Shown: positions 23,388 to 32,506, counted from the stretch's first letter. The stretch: 64,000 bases of DNA from Streptomyces sp. NBC_00459 (GCF_036013955.1 NZ_CP107903.1:2542001-2606000), one strand, 5' to 3'. Notes: generated by a model not told the origin, from the sequence alone. Numbers and translations are program-made.

Positions 23388-24284
23388 TCAGCCCTTGGTA
23401 CCGCCTGCCGTCAGGCCCGCCACCAGGTTCTTCTGGACCAGGTAGAAGAAGGCCGAGACAGGTATCGCGACCAGTACCGCGGTGGCGGCCATCAGGTTGC
23501 GCTGGGCGTCGTGTTCGCTGACGAAGCTCTGCAGGCCGACCGCGAAGGTGTACTTCGTGTCCGACAGCATGAACGTCGAGGCGAACGCGACCTCGCCGAA
23601 CGCGGTGATGAAGCTGTAGAACGCGGCGACCGCCAGGCCCGGTTTGGCCAGCGGCAGGATCAGCCGCGCGAAGGTGCCGAAGGGGGTCAGCCCGTCGACG
23701 CGTCCCGCCTCGTCGATCTCGAAGGGGATCGTGTCGAAGTATCCCTTGAGCAGCCAGGCGCAGTACGGCACGGCCGTCGAGCAGTAGACGAGGATCAGAC
23801 CGAGGTAGTTGTCGATGAGCTGGAGGTCCGAGAGGATCTGGTACATCGGCACGATGAGTACGGCGATCGGGAACATCTGGGTGACCAGCAGCACCCACAT
23901 GAACTTGCGGTAGCCGGGGAAGCGCATCCGCGAGACGGCGTAGCCGGTGGTCGCCGCGACCATCACCCCGATGACCGTCGTACCGAGCGAGACGATCAGC
24001 GAACTCTTCATCCAGTCGAAGAAGTTGGTGTGCTGGAGGACGAACGAGTAGTTGTCGAACGTCATCTTGTCCCAGATGCCCCCGGGGTGGAGGTAGTCGT
24101 CCTTGTCCGGGCCGAGGGACAGGTAGAGCAGCCACGCGATCGGGAAGAGCGCGATCAGGCTCGCGACGGTCAGGATGCCGTGGGAGGCGAGGGTGGTGGC
24201 GAGGCCGCGTCGGCCGGGTCGCCCCGGTTGCGGGGCGGCGGCCGGGTCCGACTGCGCGGACTTCTGAACGGTCATGGCACTCAT
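23388..24284 (-). CDS. malG: Maltose/maltodextrin ABC transporter permease MalG
   Basis: A 298-aa permease with six predicted helices and the EAA loop EIDEAGRVDGLTPFGTFARLILPLAKPG that contacts the ATPase. It is the second membrane subunit, starting 19 bases after malF. Start 24284 (MSAMTV) has a distant GGAG; 24275 is an alternative. No ATPase gene is present in the locus; by analogy with Streptomyces, the shared ATPase MsiK encoded elsewhere would energise the transporter. Confidence 0.93.
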   Translation of the reverse strand: MSAMTVQKSAQSDPAAAPQPGRPGRRGLATTLASHGILTVASLIALFPIAWLLYLSLGPDKDDYLHPGGIWDKMTFDNYSFVLQHTNFFDWMKSSLIVSLGTTVIGVMVAATTGYAVSRMRFPGYRKFMWVLLVTQMFPIAVLIVPMYQILSDLQLIDNYLGLILVYCSTAVPYCAWLLKGYFDTIPFEIDEAGRVDGLTPFGTFARLILPLAKPGLAVAAFYSFITAFGEVAFASTFMLSDTKYTFAVGLQSFVSEHDAQRNLMAATAVLVAIPVSAFFYLVQKNLVAGLTAGGTKG

Positions 24285-24303
24285 GGGGGTGGGGACTCCT
24301 GCC

Positions 24304-25308
24304 TCAGATCGCGAGCTGCTGCTCATTGCGGTTCAGCCAGCGGCGGTAGAAGGAGGTGAAGACGACGAGGATGGCCAGCAGCAGCATGCCGTAGGCCGCC
24401 GACTGCGCGAAGTCGCGCGGCTGTTGGCCGAAGCCGAGGTAGTAGGCCCAGGTGACGAGGATCTGCGCGTCCGGGGCGGTGTTGCCGAACAGCAGGAAGA
24501 TCACGGCGAACTGGTTGAACGTCCAGATGATGCCGAGGAGTACGACGGTGGAGCTGACGGAGCGAAGGCCCGGCAGTGTGACGTACCAGAACTTCTGCCA
24601 GGCGGTCGCGCCGTCCATGTCCGCGGCCTCGTACAGCGTGGAGTCGATGGACTGGAGGCCGCCGAGCAGCGAGACCATCATGAACGGCACACCGCACCAC
24701 GTGTTGACCATGATCGCGGCGAACCGCTGCCAGAAGGTGTCCTCCAGCCACAGCGGTGACGGCAGGTGCACGGCGTCGAGCATCGTGTTGATGATGCCGC
24801 CGTCGGCGAGCATGAACCGCCAGCCGAAGACGGTGACGAAGGTGGGCACGGCCCACGGCAGGACCAGGATCAGCCGGTAGAAGGTGCGCCCGCGCAGCTT
24901 CTGGTTGAGGAGCAGGGCCAGGCCGAGGCCGATGCAGTAGTGGAGGGCCACGCAGAGCGCGGTCCAGACGATCGTCCAGATGAAGTGCGACCAGAAGCGG
25001 TCGTACGCGGTGTCGCCCCACAGGATGTCGGCGTAGTTGTCGAAGCCGATGAACTTGTAGGTGGCGTCGATGTGGTTGACGCCGATCGTGCGGGCGGAGT
25101 TGAGGCTGTTGGCGTCCGTGAGCGTCAGGTAGAGGCCGCGCACGAGCGGGTAGAGCACGAGTCCGCCGAGCACGACGACCACGGGCGCGATCATCGCGTA
25201 CGCGTACCAGTACCTCTGGTAGGCGTGCTTGAGACGATCGAGCCGTCCGGGTCGCTGCCCGGGCTCACCGCGGCGCTTGCCGGTCGCGCGGTCGATGGCG
25301 ACTGTCAT
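24304..25308 (-). CDS. malF: Maltose/maltodextrin ABC transporter permease MalF
   Basis: A 334-aa permease with six or more helices (first at YAMIAPVVVVLGGLVLYPLV) and the EAA loop YEAADMDGATAWQKFWYVTLPGL. It pairs with MalG. Start 25308 (MTVAIDRAT) has AGAAGG about 10 bases upstream; the longer frame adds residues with no ribosome site. It is separated from malE by 348 bases with a hairpin and an apparent IS right end, unusual for a binding-protein operon. Confidence 0.92.
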   Translation of the reverse strand: MTVAIDRATGKRRGEPGQRPGRLDRLKHAYQRYWYAYAMIAPVVVVLGGLVLYPLVRGLYLTLTDANSLNSARTIGVNHIDATYKFIGFDNYADILWGDTAYDRFWSHFIWTIVWTALCVALHYCIGLGLALLLNQKLRGRTFYRLILVLPWAVPTFVTVFGWRFMLADGGIINTMLDAVHLPSPLWLEDTFWQRFAAIMVNTWCGVPFMMVSLLGGLQSIDSTLYEAADMDGATAWQKFWYVTLPGLRSVSSTVVLLGIIWTFNQFAVIFLLFGNTAPDAQILVTWAYYLGFGQQPRDFAQSAAYGMLLLAILVVFTSFYRRWLNRNEQQLAI

Positions 25309-25656
25309 GGGTTCGACACCTTCTGGAAGATTAGGGGTACGGCGGCGGTGCGGCACGCGGGCCGATGACCACCGGAACTGTCCCCACCTCCAACTGGACA
25401 GTTCCGGCGGCCACTCAGGGTTACCTGCCGATCACGTCACGTCCACCTGATCGGGTATGCTTCACGCCGTGCGTTGCGAGAACCAAGCGCGTACACCGTG
25501 CTGATCGAGAGCCAAGACGGCACATGCACCTCCAAGCTTTGCGGTATCAAACCGGGCTGGTTTCAACCCGGCTGGTGTTGATCGTGGAAGACCTGTTGAC
25601 CGCCGGTCCGCAGGCGACGTGAGCCAGGAGTCCCCCTGCTTCAGCTGGGGGAGGAT
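25309..25656. other. Intergenic region between malE and malF
   Basis: No gene is supported in this 348-base gap. It holds a near-perfect 15-base tandem pair (about 25552-25581, CCGGGCTGGTTTCAA and CCCGGCTGGTGTTGA) and, at its malE end, a sequence that looks like the right end of an IS200/IS605-family element. Part of the plus strand (about 25530-25556) reads GTCTSKLCGIKPG, faintly like the zinc-ribbon end of a TnpB protein, but this is not strong enough to call a pseudogene. Confidence 0.6.
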
Positions 25657-25660
25657 TCAA
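25619..25660 (+). mobile_element. Apparent right end of an IS200/IS605 (TnpB) element, with hairpin
   Basis: The sequence GTGAGCCAGGAG, then a hairpin (CCCCC...GGGGG, 25632-25651), then GGATTCAA resembles the 3' end of TnpB-encoding IS605-family elements, where it forms the end of the omega RNA. It abuts the malE stop codon (TCA on the plus strand, 25657-25659). On the malE transcript the same hairpin lies directly after the stop and may act as a terminator or 3' stabiliser. Identification is from memory of such ends. Confidence 0.5.
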
Positions 25661-26931
25661 TTGCTGAAGTCCGGGACCAGCTTGGCGATCGCGGTCTCCG
25701 CGTTGCTCAGGCCCTTGTCGAGGGACTCCTTGCCGCCCGCGATCTGTCCGAGTTCGGTGTCGAGCGGAGTCCACAGGGAGCTGTACTCGGGCAGCGCCGG
25801 GCGGGGCTGGGCGGCGGGAAGGACACCCTGGTAGCCGGCGAGGCCCGGGTCGGCCTTGACCTCGGCGGTGTAGGCGTCGTCACGGGTGGGCAGCGTGGAG
25901 TTCTTCAGGGCGATCTGCGACTGGGACTTCGCGGAGGTCATGAAGTTGACGAACTTCAGGGCCGCCTTCTGGTGGGCGGAGTCGGAGCCGGCGTACACGG
26001 AGAGGTTGTGGCCGCCGGTCGGGGCGCCCGCCTTGCCGGTGGAGCCGGCCGGGACGGTGGCGATACCGAGGTTGGCCTTGTCCTTGAACGCGGCGCCCTT
26101 GTAGAAGTTGGTGATCTCCCACGGGCCCTGGACGATCGCGGCGACCTTGCCGGTGACGAAGGCGTCCTGGATGTGGGCGTAGGCGTCGGCGGTGGTGTCC
26201 GCCTTGTGCAGGCCCTTGCCGTCGAAGAGGCCGAGCCAGGTGCCGTAGGCCTTCTTGGCGGCGGCCGAGTTGACGGTGATCTTCTTGGCGGCGGCGTCGA
26301 CGGTGTCGGTGCCCTCGCCGTAGAGGAACGACTGGGCGTAGTAGGCCTGGGTGGAGCCCCAGTAGCCGTCGACGCCGGTCTTGGCCTTGATGGTGGCGGC
26401 GGCCGTCTTCAGGTCGGCCCAGGTCTTCGGGGCCTCGGTGAGGCCCGCCTTCGCGAAGAGTTCCTTGTTGTAGACCAGCGCGAGGGTGTCGGTGACGATC
26501 GGGACGCCGTACGTCTTGCCGTCGTACTTGGCCTGTTCGATCAGACTGGGCTGGAACTTGGCCTCGTCGGTGAGGGCCTCGGTGCCGTCGAGGGGCAGCA
26601 GGAAGCCCTTCTTGGCGAAGGCGGGGGTCCAGCCGACCTCGGAACGCAGCACGTCCGGGGCGCCGGAGGCACCGGCGGCGGTGTCGAACTTGTTCTGTGC
26701 CTGGTCGAAGGGGACGTTGACGTACTTGACCTTGACGTCCTTGTTGGCGGCCTCGAACTCCTTGACCAGGGCCTGGTACGTCGGCGCCTCGTTGGTGGCG
26801 TTGGAGGTGTCCCACCAGGTGATGGTCACCGGACCGTCGGCCTTGTCACTGCCGCTGTCGTCTCCGCCGCAGGCCGTCGCCGCGAGGGCGATGGACGCCA
26901 CCAGCGCGGTGGCCGCTATGCCACGCCGCAT
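25657..26931 (-). CDS. malE: Maltose/maltodextrin-binding lipoprotein MalE
   Basis: A 424-aa solute-binding lipoprotein. The signal ends in LAATAC, with Cys 20 followed by GGDDSGSDKADGP. The body has the family 1 binding-protein fold (TITWWDTSNATNEAPTYQALVKEF near the start). It captures maltodextrins outside the cell for MalFG. AAGGAG lies 6 bases before the ATG. It is transcribed away from malR, from a promoter carrying MalR-like sites. The minus-strand frame stays open far upstream to 29433, but only from 26931 does it encode a protein with a signal peptide. Confidence 0.94.
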   Translation of the reverse strand: MRRGIAATALVASIALAATACGGDDSGSDKADGPVTITWWDTSNATNEAPTYQALVKEFEAANKDVKVKYVNVPFDQAQNKFDTAAGASGAPDVLRSEVGWTPAFAKKGFLLPLDGTEALTDEAKFQPSLIEQAKYDGKTYGVPIVTDTLALVYNKELFAKAGLTEAPKTWADLKTAAATIKAKTGVDGYWGSTQAYYAQSFLYGEGTDTVDAAAKKITVNSAAAKKAYGTWLGLFDGKGLHKADTTADAYAHIQDAFVTGKVAAIVQGPWEITNFYKGAAFKDKANLGIATVPAGSTGKAGAPTGGHNLSVYAGSDSAHQKAALKFVNFMTSAKSQSQIALKNSTLPTRDDAYTAEVKADPGLAGYQGVLPAAQPRPALPEYSSLWTPLDTELGQIAGGKESLDKGLSNAETAIAKLVPDFSN

Positions 26932-27066
26932 GAGTTCTCCTTGAGGGTGAAAGCCCGTGTACTGGCAGAAACGGGCCCGTCCGCCGTTTCCGCCGACTTG
27001 CCGGCCGCGCCGTTGCCGCCGCCGGGCGACGTGAACGTAACAGCCATGTAAGCGTGACGAAAGACC

Positions 27067-27087
27067 TTGCAGCAAAAAAGTGCAAGA
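27067..27087. promoter_or_regulatory. Candidate MalR operators in the malE promoter
   Basis: CTTGCAGCAA and GTGCAAG lie close together, 136 bases upstream of malE. These are CTTGC/GCAAG half-sites like those at the amylase and pullulanase genes. MalR is known to repress malE in S. coelicolor. Confidence 0.65.
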
Positions 27088-27180
27088 ACTGATGACAGTT
27101 ACCCCGCCGTGACCCTTCGGGCTTCTCTCGAAGAACTGCTTGATCCCCTGTTCCGCCACTGTCCAGCGGGATCGGGGACA

Positions 27181-27206
27181 CTTGTGCAAGACTCTGCAAG
27201 CTCTTG
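27181..27206. promoter_or_regulatory. CTTG/CAAG site cluster upstream of malR
   Basis: CTTGTGCAAG is a perfect palindrome, followed by CTGCAAG and CTCTTGC within 26 bases, 47 bases before the malR start. This suggests MalR control of its own gene or a second operator for malE. An 11-base direct repeat (CAGACACACGC/CAGACACACGA, 27222 and 27233) follows. Confidence 0.55.
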
Positions 27207-27252
27207 CCATGTACGCCCCATCAGACACACGCCAGACACACGAGGGAGCGCG

Positions 27253-28410
27253 ATGACGCAGCAACCCGCGGCGGCGAGCGGCCGCCCCGGCCGTCCGGCG
27301 GGCCGTTCGACGGCCCGTACCCGGCGGCCGTTCGGTGGGCAAGGCGAGGGCCGGCCGGTACAGTCCAGCCCTGTGACCACACGGCTTGCCGACATCGCCG
27401 CCCAGGCGGGGGTGAGCGAAGCGACGGTCAGCCGGGTCCTGAACGGGAAGCCGGGCGTCGCCGCCACCACCCGCCAGACCGTGCTCGCCGCCCTCGACGT
27501 ACTGGGCTACGAGCGCCCGGTCCGGCTGCGGCAGCGCAGCGAGGGCCTGGTGGGCCTCATCACCCCGGAGCTGGAGAACCCGATCTTCCCCGCCCTGGCG
27601 CAGGTCATCGGGCAGGCCCTGACCCGGCAGGGATACACGCCGGTCCTGGCCACCCAGACGCCCGGCGGCTCGACGGAGGACGAGCTGACGGAGATGCTCG
27701 TCGACCGGGGCGTGGCCGGGATCATCTTCGTCTCCGGCCTGCACGCGGACACCTCCGCCGACATGCAGCGCTACGACCAACTGCGCGCCCAGGGCGTGCC
27801 GTTCGTCCTGGTGGACGGCTTCTCCCCCAAGGTGCAGGCACCGTTCATTTCCCCCGACGACCGCGCGGCGATGACTCTCGCGGTCACGCACCTCGTCTCG
27901 CTCGGCCACACCCGTATCGGGCTGGCCCTGGGCCCGAAGCGTTTCGTGCCGGTGCAGCGCAAGATCGAGGGCTTCGTGCGGACGATGCAGGATCTGCTGG
28001 GCCTGACGGCACAGGACGTCGAGACGCGGTTCGTCCAGCACTCGCTGTACACCCTGGAGGGCGGCCAGGCGGCGGCCATGGCGCTCATCGACCGCGACTG
28101 CACGGCTGTGGTGTGCGCGAGCGACATGATGGCCCTGGGCGCGATACGGGCGGCCCGGCAGCGCGGTCTGGAGGTCCCCCGGGACGTCTCGGTCGTGGGC
28201 TTCGACGACTCCCCCCTGATCGCCTTCACCGACCCGCCCCTCACCACGGTCCGCAAGCCGGTCCCGGCGATGGGCCAGGCCGCCGTCCGCACCCTCCTTG
28301 AGGAGATCGGCGGTACGCCCGCTCCGCACAGCGAGTTCGTGTTCATGCCGGAACTGGTCGTCCGGGGTTCGACGGCCTCGGCCCCCGGGGAGCGCACGCG
28401 TTCCCAGTAG
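27253..28410 (+). CDS. malR: LacI-family maltose repressor MalR
   Basis: A LacI/GalR repressor. The helix-turn-helix and hinge (TRLADIAAQAGVSEATVSRVLNGKPGV) are followed by a periplasmic-binding-like sensor (GLITPELENPIFPALAQVIG, VVGFDDSPLIAFTDPPLTTV). It lies divergent from malE and next to CTTGC/GCAAG sites. ATG 27253 has GAGGGAG just upstream and gives 385 aa, with a 40-residue disordered extension. An internal GTG at 27373 gives 345 aa, very close to the size I recall for S. coelicolor MalR (344 aa); it has no ribosome site but TACAGT lies 9 bases upstream, which could make a leaderless transcript. The true start is undecided. Confidence 0.93.
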   Translation: MTQQPAAASGRPGRPAGRSTARTRRPFGGQGEGRPVQSSPVTTRLADIAAQAGVSEATVSRVLNGKPGVAATTRQTVLAALDVLGYERPVRLRQRSEGLVGLITPELENPIFPALAQVIGQALTRQGYTPVLATQTPGGSTEDELTEMLVDRGVAGIIFVSGLHADTSADMQRYDQLRAQGVPFVLVDGFSPKVQAPFISPDDRAAMTLAVTHLVSLGHTRIGLALGPKRFVPVQRKIEGFVRTMQDLLGLTAQDVETRFVQHSLYTLEGGQAAAMALIDRDCTAVVCASDMMALGAIRAARQRGLEVPRDVSVVGFDDSPLIAFTDPPLTTVRKPVPAMGQAAVRTLLEEIGGTPAPHSEFVFMPELVVRGSTASAPGERTRSQ

Positions 28411-28423
28411 CGCTCCCGGCTCC

Positions 28424-28457
28424 GTCCTCGGGCTCGTCCTCGGGCTCGTTCTCAGGG
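28424..28457. repeat. 12-base tandem repeat after malR
   Basis: GTCCTCGGGCTC occurs twice head to tail, followed by a degenerate GTTCTCAGGG. It starts 13 bases after the malR stop. No function is evident; slippage could change its length. Confidence 0.7.
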
Positions 28458-28587
28458 TGGAGAATGCCCCGGTTCGACCAGTGCTCTGGTAGTAGTCCGA
28501 GCCGCCTCTCCCCGCCGTAGGACGTGCGGGTCGGACAGGACCAGGGGATGATCTGGGAGGGGACCGTATCTGGCAGACTCTGTGTCC

Positions 28588-29469
28588 ATGGGTGAGACGA
28601 CCGTGACGACTAGGGAAGGCCACGACCGGGCCGCACCGCACTCCGTCCCGGACGAGACGGCGGAGGGGAACGGCCACGTGGTCAAGGGACTCCTGCGCCG
28701 AGTGCGCACTCCGCGCCGGCCACGGCTGTGGTTCGAGATCCTGCTGATCGCGGTCAGTTACTGGACGTATTCGCTGATCCGCAACGCCGTTCCGGAGCAG
28801 AAGGCCGAGGCGCTGCGCAACGCCGACTGGATCTGGAAGACCGAGCACAGCCTGGGCATCGCCTTCGAGGAGTCGGTCAACCACGCGGTCAACTCGGTGA
28901 CTTGGCTGATCGTGGGCATGAACTACTACTACGCGACGCTGCACTTCGTCGTCACGCTCGGTGTTCTCGTGTGGCTGTACCGCAGTCACCCCGGCCGTTA
29001 CGCGGCAACTCGTCTGACCCTCTTCGCGACCACGGTCGTCGCACTGGTCGGTTACTACCTGTATCCGCTGGCCCCGCCCCGGCTGATGAACGGCGGCGAC
29101 TTCATCGACACGGTGATGGTCCACCACACCTGGGGTTCGATGGCCTCCGGCGACCTCAAGCACATGTCGAACCAGTACGCGGCGATGCCGTCGATGCACA
29201 TCGGCTGGTCCACCTGGGCCGGTCTGACGATCTTCGCCCTGTCGACGGTCCCGTGGGTGCGCGTCCTCGGGCTGCTCTACCCGGTGGCCACCCTGGTGGT
29301 GATCGTCGCCACCGCCAACCACTTCTGGCTGGACGCGGTGGGCGGCCTCATGTGTCTGGCCTTCGGCTTCGCGGTGGCCCGCCTCTGGTACGGCAAGCTC
29401 CCCTACGCCCTCCCGAAACTGGTCCCGGTGCAAGGACAGGGCGGTCTGCTGCTCCCGGTCAAGCCGTAG
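28588..29469 (+). CDS. PAP2-superfamily membrane protein (Aur1/Ipt1-like)
   Basis: A 293-aa integral membrane protein with about six helices. The conserved blocks LYPLAPPRLM, MPSMHIGWS and NHFWLDAVGG match the three signature regions of the phosphatidic-acid-phosphatase type 2 superfamily as found in inositol-phosphorylceramide-synthase-like proteins; the His of the last two blocks would be catalytic. It probably transfers or removes a lipid-linked phosphate group. Substrate unknown. The ATG follows GTG two codons earlier; neither has a good ribosome site. It is convergent with glnE. Confidence 0.85.
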   Translation: MGETTVTTREGHDRAAPHSVPDETAEGNGHVVKGLLRRVRTPRRPRLWFEILLIAVSYWTYSLIRNAVPEQKAEALRNADWIWKTEHSLGIAFEESVNHAVNSVTWLIVGMNYYYATLHFVVTLGVLVWLYRSHPGRYAATRLTLFATTVVALVGYYLYPLAPPRLMNGGDFIDTVMVHHTWGSMASGDLKHMSNQYAAMPSMHIGWSTWAGLTIFALSTVPWVRVLGLLYPVATLVVIVATANHFWLDAVGGLMCLAFGFAVARLWYGKLPYALPKLVPVQGQGGLLLPVKP

Positions 29470-29500
29470 GCCCGACGGGAGCGGCCGGGCCGGTCACCGA

Positions 29501-32500
29501 CTACGCCGACGCCCCGTAGAACAGCGTCTCCACGACTCCACGAGCCCGCCGGGTGGTACGCCGGTACGCGTCGATCATGTCGCCGACATGGCCCGGTCCG
29601 TACCCCAGGTACCGTCCCACCGCGCCCAGTTCACGTCCGCCCGAGGGGAAGGTGTCCCCGGCCCGCCCGCGCACCAGCATCACGGCGTTGCGCACCCGGG
29701 TGGCCAGGACCCACGCCTCGTCCAGTATCGCCGCGTCCTCCCCGGAGATCAGTCCGGCGGCGCAGGCGGCGGCGAGGGCCTCGCGGGTACGGGTCGTCCG
29801 CAGCCCGGGTTCGACCCACCCGTGCTGGAGTTGCATCAGCTGGACGGTCCACTCCACGTCCGACAGGCCGCCCCGCCCGAGCTTGGTGTGCAGGGTCGGA
29901 TCGGCGCCGCGCGGCATCCGCTCCGACTCCATACGCGCCTTCAGCCGCCGGATCTCGCGCACCGCGTCGTCGCCGAGCCCCTCTGCCGGGTAGCGCAGCG
30001 GATCGATCAGTTCGATGAAACGGCGCCCCAACTCCAAGTCCCCGGCGACGACTTCGGCCCTCAGCAGCGCCTGCGACTCCCAACCGAGGGACCAGCGGCG
30101 GTAGTACGCCTCGTACGACGTCAGGGTGCGGACCAGCGGCCCCGACTTGCCCTCGGGGCGCAGATCCGCGTCGATGAGCAACGGCGGGTCGGAGCTGGGC
30201 ATCTGGAGGAGCCGCCGCATCTCGGAGACGACGGTGTTCGCGGCCTTGGCGGCCTCGTGCTCGTCGACGCCTTCGCGGGGTTCGTGTACGAACAGGACGT
30301 CGGCGTCGGAGCCGTAGCCCATCTCGTGCCCGCCGAAGCGTCCCATGCCGATCACCGTGAACCGGGTGGGCAGCGTGTCCCCCCATCCGTCCCGCACGAC
30401 CGCCCGTAGGGTCCCGGCCAGGGTCGCCGCCGTGAGGTCGGAGATCGCGCCGCCGACCTGGTCCACCAGGGCGCCCTGGTCGGCCTCGGCGGGCGACTGC
30501 TCGGTGCCGTAGGAGCCGACGATGTCGGCGGCGGCCGTACGGAACAGCTCGCGGCGCCGGACACCGCGGGCGGCGTACACGCCCTGCTCACCGGTGTCGG
30601 CGCGGCCGACGGCGGCCAGTATCTCCTGCTCCAGATGGTCCCGCACCCGCGGTTCGAGTCCGCCCGCCCCGTCACCGTCGCCGAGCAGCGCGACGGCCTC
30701 CGGGGCCCGCATCAGCAGGTCGGGGGCGAGGCGCCCGGCGGACAGGACGCGGGCGAGGTTCTCGGCGGCGGCCCCTTCGTCCCTCAACAGCCGTAGATAC
30801 CAGGGGGTTCGGCCCAGCGCGTCGGACACCTTGCGGAAGTTGAGCAGTCCGGCGTCCGGATCGGCGGAGTCCGCGAACCAGCCCAACAGGACGGGCAGCA
30901 GGGTTCGTTGGATGGCCGCCTTCCGGCTGACCCCGCTGGCCAGCGCCTCCAGATGCCTGAGCGCGGCGGCCGGATCGGCGTACCCGAGTGCCACCAGCCG
31001 CTCCCGAGCCGCGACGGTGCTCAACCTGGTCTCGCCGGGGGCGAGTTGGGCGACGGCGTCGAGCAGTGGCCGGTAGAAGAGCTTCTCGTGCAGCCGCCGT
31101 ACGACGGACGCGTGCCGCTTCCACTCCCGGTTCAGTTCGGCGACGGGATCGGTGCGCAGCCCGAGCGACCGCCCGATGCGCCGCAGATCGGCCTCGCCCT
31201 CGGGCACCAGGTGGGTGCGCCGCAGCCGGAACAGCTGGATCCGGTGCTCCATGGACCGCAGGAACCGGTAGGCGTCGTCGAGCTGCACGGCATCCGCGCG
31301 CCCGACGTACCCACCGGCGGCGAGCGCGCCGAGCGCGTCCAGGGTGGTCCCGCTGCGCAGGGAGGTGTCGGCGCGCCCGTGCACCAACTGAAGCAGCTGC
31401 ACGGCGAATTCGACGTCCCGCAGGCCGCCCGGCCCGAGTTTCAGTTCCCGTTCCACCTCGGCGAGGGGGATGTTCTCGACGACACGGCGGCGCATCTTCT
31501 GGACGTCTACGACGAAGTTCTCGCGCTCGGCGGCGTGCCACACGAGCGGGGCGAGCGCGGCGACGTACGCCTCCCCCAGTTCGACGTCACCGGCGACCGG
31601 GCGGGCCTTCAACAGGGCCTGGAACTCCCAGGTCTTGGCCCAGCGCTGGTAGTACGCGAGGTGGCTGCTGAGTCTGCGTACCAGCGGGCCGTTGCGGCCC
31701 TCGGGGCGCAGATTGGCGTCGACGGGCCAGATGCTCCCCTCGATGGTGGTCTCGGAGCAGATCCGCATGAGATGCGAGGCGAGCCGGGTGGCGGCCTGCA
31801 GCGCCTTGCCTTCATCGGCCCCGTCGACAGCCTCGCCGACGAAGATGACGTCGACGTCGGACACGTAATTGAGCTCATGGCCACCGCACTTGCCCATGGC
31901 GACGACGGCGAGCCGGCACAGTGCGGCGTCGTCGGGCGCGGCGATGCGGGCGATGGCGAGGGCGGCGCGCAGGGTCGCGGTGGCGAGGTCGGCCAGCTCG
32001 GCGGCGGTCTCCGCCAAGTCGGTGGTGCCGCACACATCGCGGGCGGCGATGGACAGCAGGCAGCGCCGGTAGGCGACGCGCAGCGACACGGGGTCGGTGG
32101 CCTCGGCGAGCCCTCGCTCGAACTCCTCCACCCCGGGATGGAGATCCCGGGGTTCGTACATCACGAGGGCCTGCCAGTCGCGGGGATGCCGGATCAGATG
32201 GTCGCCGAGGGCGGCGGAGGCGCCGAGCACCCCGAGCAGCCGGTCGCGCAGCGGTTTGGCCGCTATCACCGTGTCCAGCAACTCGTGCCGGGCGCTCCGC
32301 CCGTCCTGCGCCTCGGCGAGCCGGACGAGCCCGAGCAGCGCGAGATCCGGGTCGGCGGTCGCGCCCAGCGCGTCGAGCAGCACCGGGTCGTCCCGCAGCG
32401 GGGCGAGCTCGACGCTGTCGAGAAGCCGCTCGGCGGCGGAGGGATCGGTGAAGCCGTGCCGCAGCAGCCGCGTGAAGGTACTGCTCCTGCGCCCCGGCGC

Positions 32501-32506
32501 CATCAT
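29501..32506 (-). CDS. glnE: Bifunctional glutamine-synthetase adenylyltransferase/deadenylyltransferase GlnE
   Basis: A 1,001-aa two-headed nucleotidyltransferase. The N-terminal domain (about residue 212, MGKCGGHELNYVSDVDVIFVGE) normally removes AMP from glutamine synthetase I, and the C-terminal one (about residue 729, GMGRFGGHEMGYGSDADVLFVHE) adds it. Both GG...SDxD metal-binding motifs are intact. Length is normal for the family. It controls GlnA (encoded elsewhere) in response to nitrogen status. The nearby GlnA2-type gene lacks the tyrosine that GlnE modifies. Confidence 0.96.
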   Translation of the reverse strand: MMAPGRRSSTFTRLLRHGFTDPSAAERLLDSVELAPLRDDPVLLDALGATADPDLALLGLVRLAEAQDGRSARHELLDTVIAAKPLRDRLLGVLGASAALGDHLIRHPRDWQALVMYEPRDLHPGVEEFERGLAEATDPVSLRVAYRRCLLSIAARDVCGTTDLAETAAELADLATATLRAALAIARIAAPDDAALCRLAVVAMGKCGGHELNYVSDVDVIFVGEAVDGADEGKALQAATRLASHLMRICSETTIEGSIWPVDANLRPEGRNGPLVRRLSSHLAYYQRWAKTWEFQALLKARPVAGDVELGEAYVAALAPLVWHAAERENFVVDVQKMRRRVVENIPLAEVERELKLGPGGLRDVEFAVQLLQLVHGRADTSLRSGTTLDALGALAAGGYVGRADAVQLDDAYRFLRSMEHRIQLFRLRRTHLVPEGEADLRRIGRSLGLRTDPVAELNREWKRHASVVRRLHEKLFYRPLLDAVAQLAPGETRLSTVAARERLVALGYADPAAALRHLEALASGVSRKAAIQRTLLPVLLGWFADSADPDAGLLNFRKVSDALGRTPWYLRLLRDEGAAAENLARVLSAGRLAPDLLMRAPEAVALLGDGDGAGGLEPRVRDHLEQEILAAVGRADTGEQGVYAARGVRRRELFRTAAADIVGSYGTEQSPAEADQGALVDQVGGAISDLTAATLAGTLRAVVRDGWGDTLPTRFTVIGMGRFGGHEMGYGSDADVLFVHEPREGVDEHEAAKAANTVVSEMRRLLQMPSSDPPLLIDADLRPEGKSGPLVRTLTSYEAYYRRWSLGWESQALLRAEVVAGDLELGRRFIELIDPLRYPAEGLGDDAVREIRRLKARMESERMPRGADPTLHTKLGRGGLSDVEWTVQLMQLQHGWVEPGLRTTRTREALAAACAAGLISGEDAAILDEAWVLATRVRNAVMLVRGRAGDTFPSGGRELGAVGRYLGYGPGHVGDMIDAYRRTTRRARGVVETLFYGASA

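Noticed and set aside
25657..29433. A 1,258-aa minus-strand frame running from malE back over malR and the PAP2-like gene.
   Set aside because: Only the malE part (to 26931) has a signal peptide, ribosome site and family match; the rest is antisense shadow.
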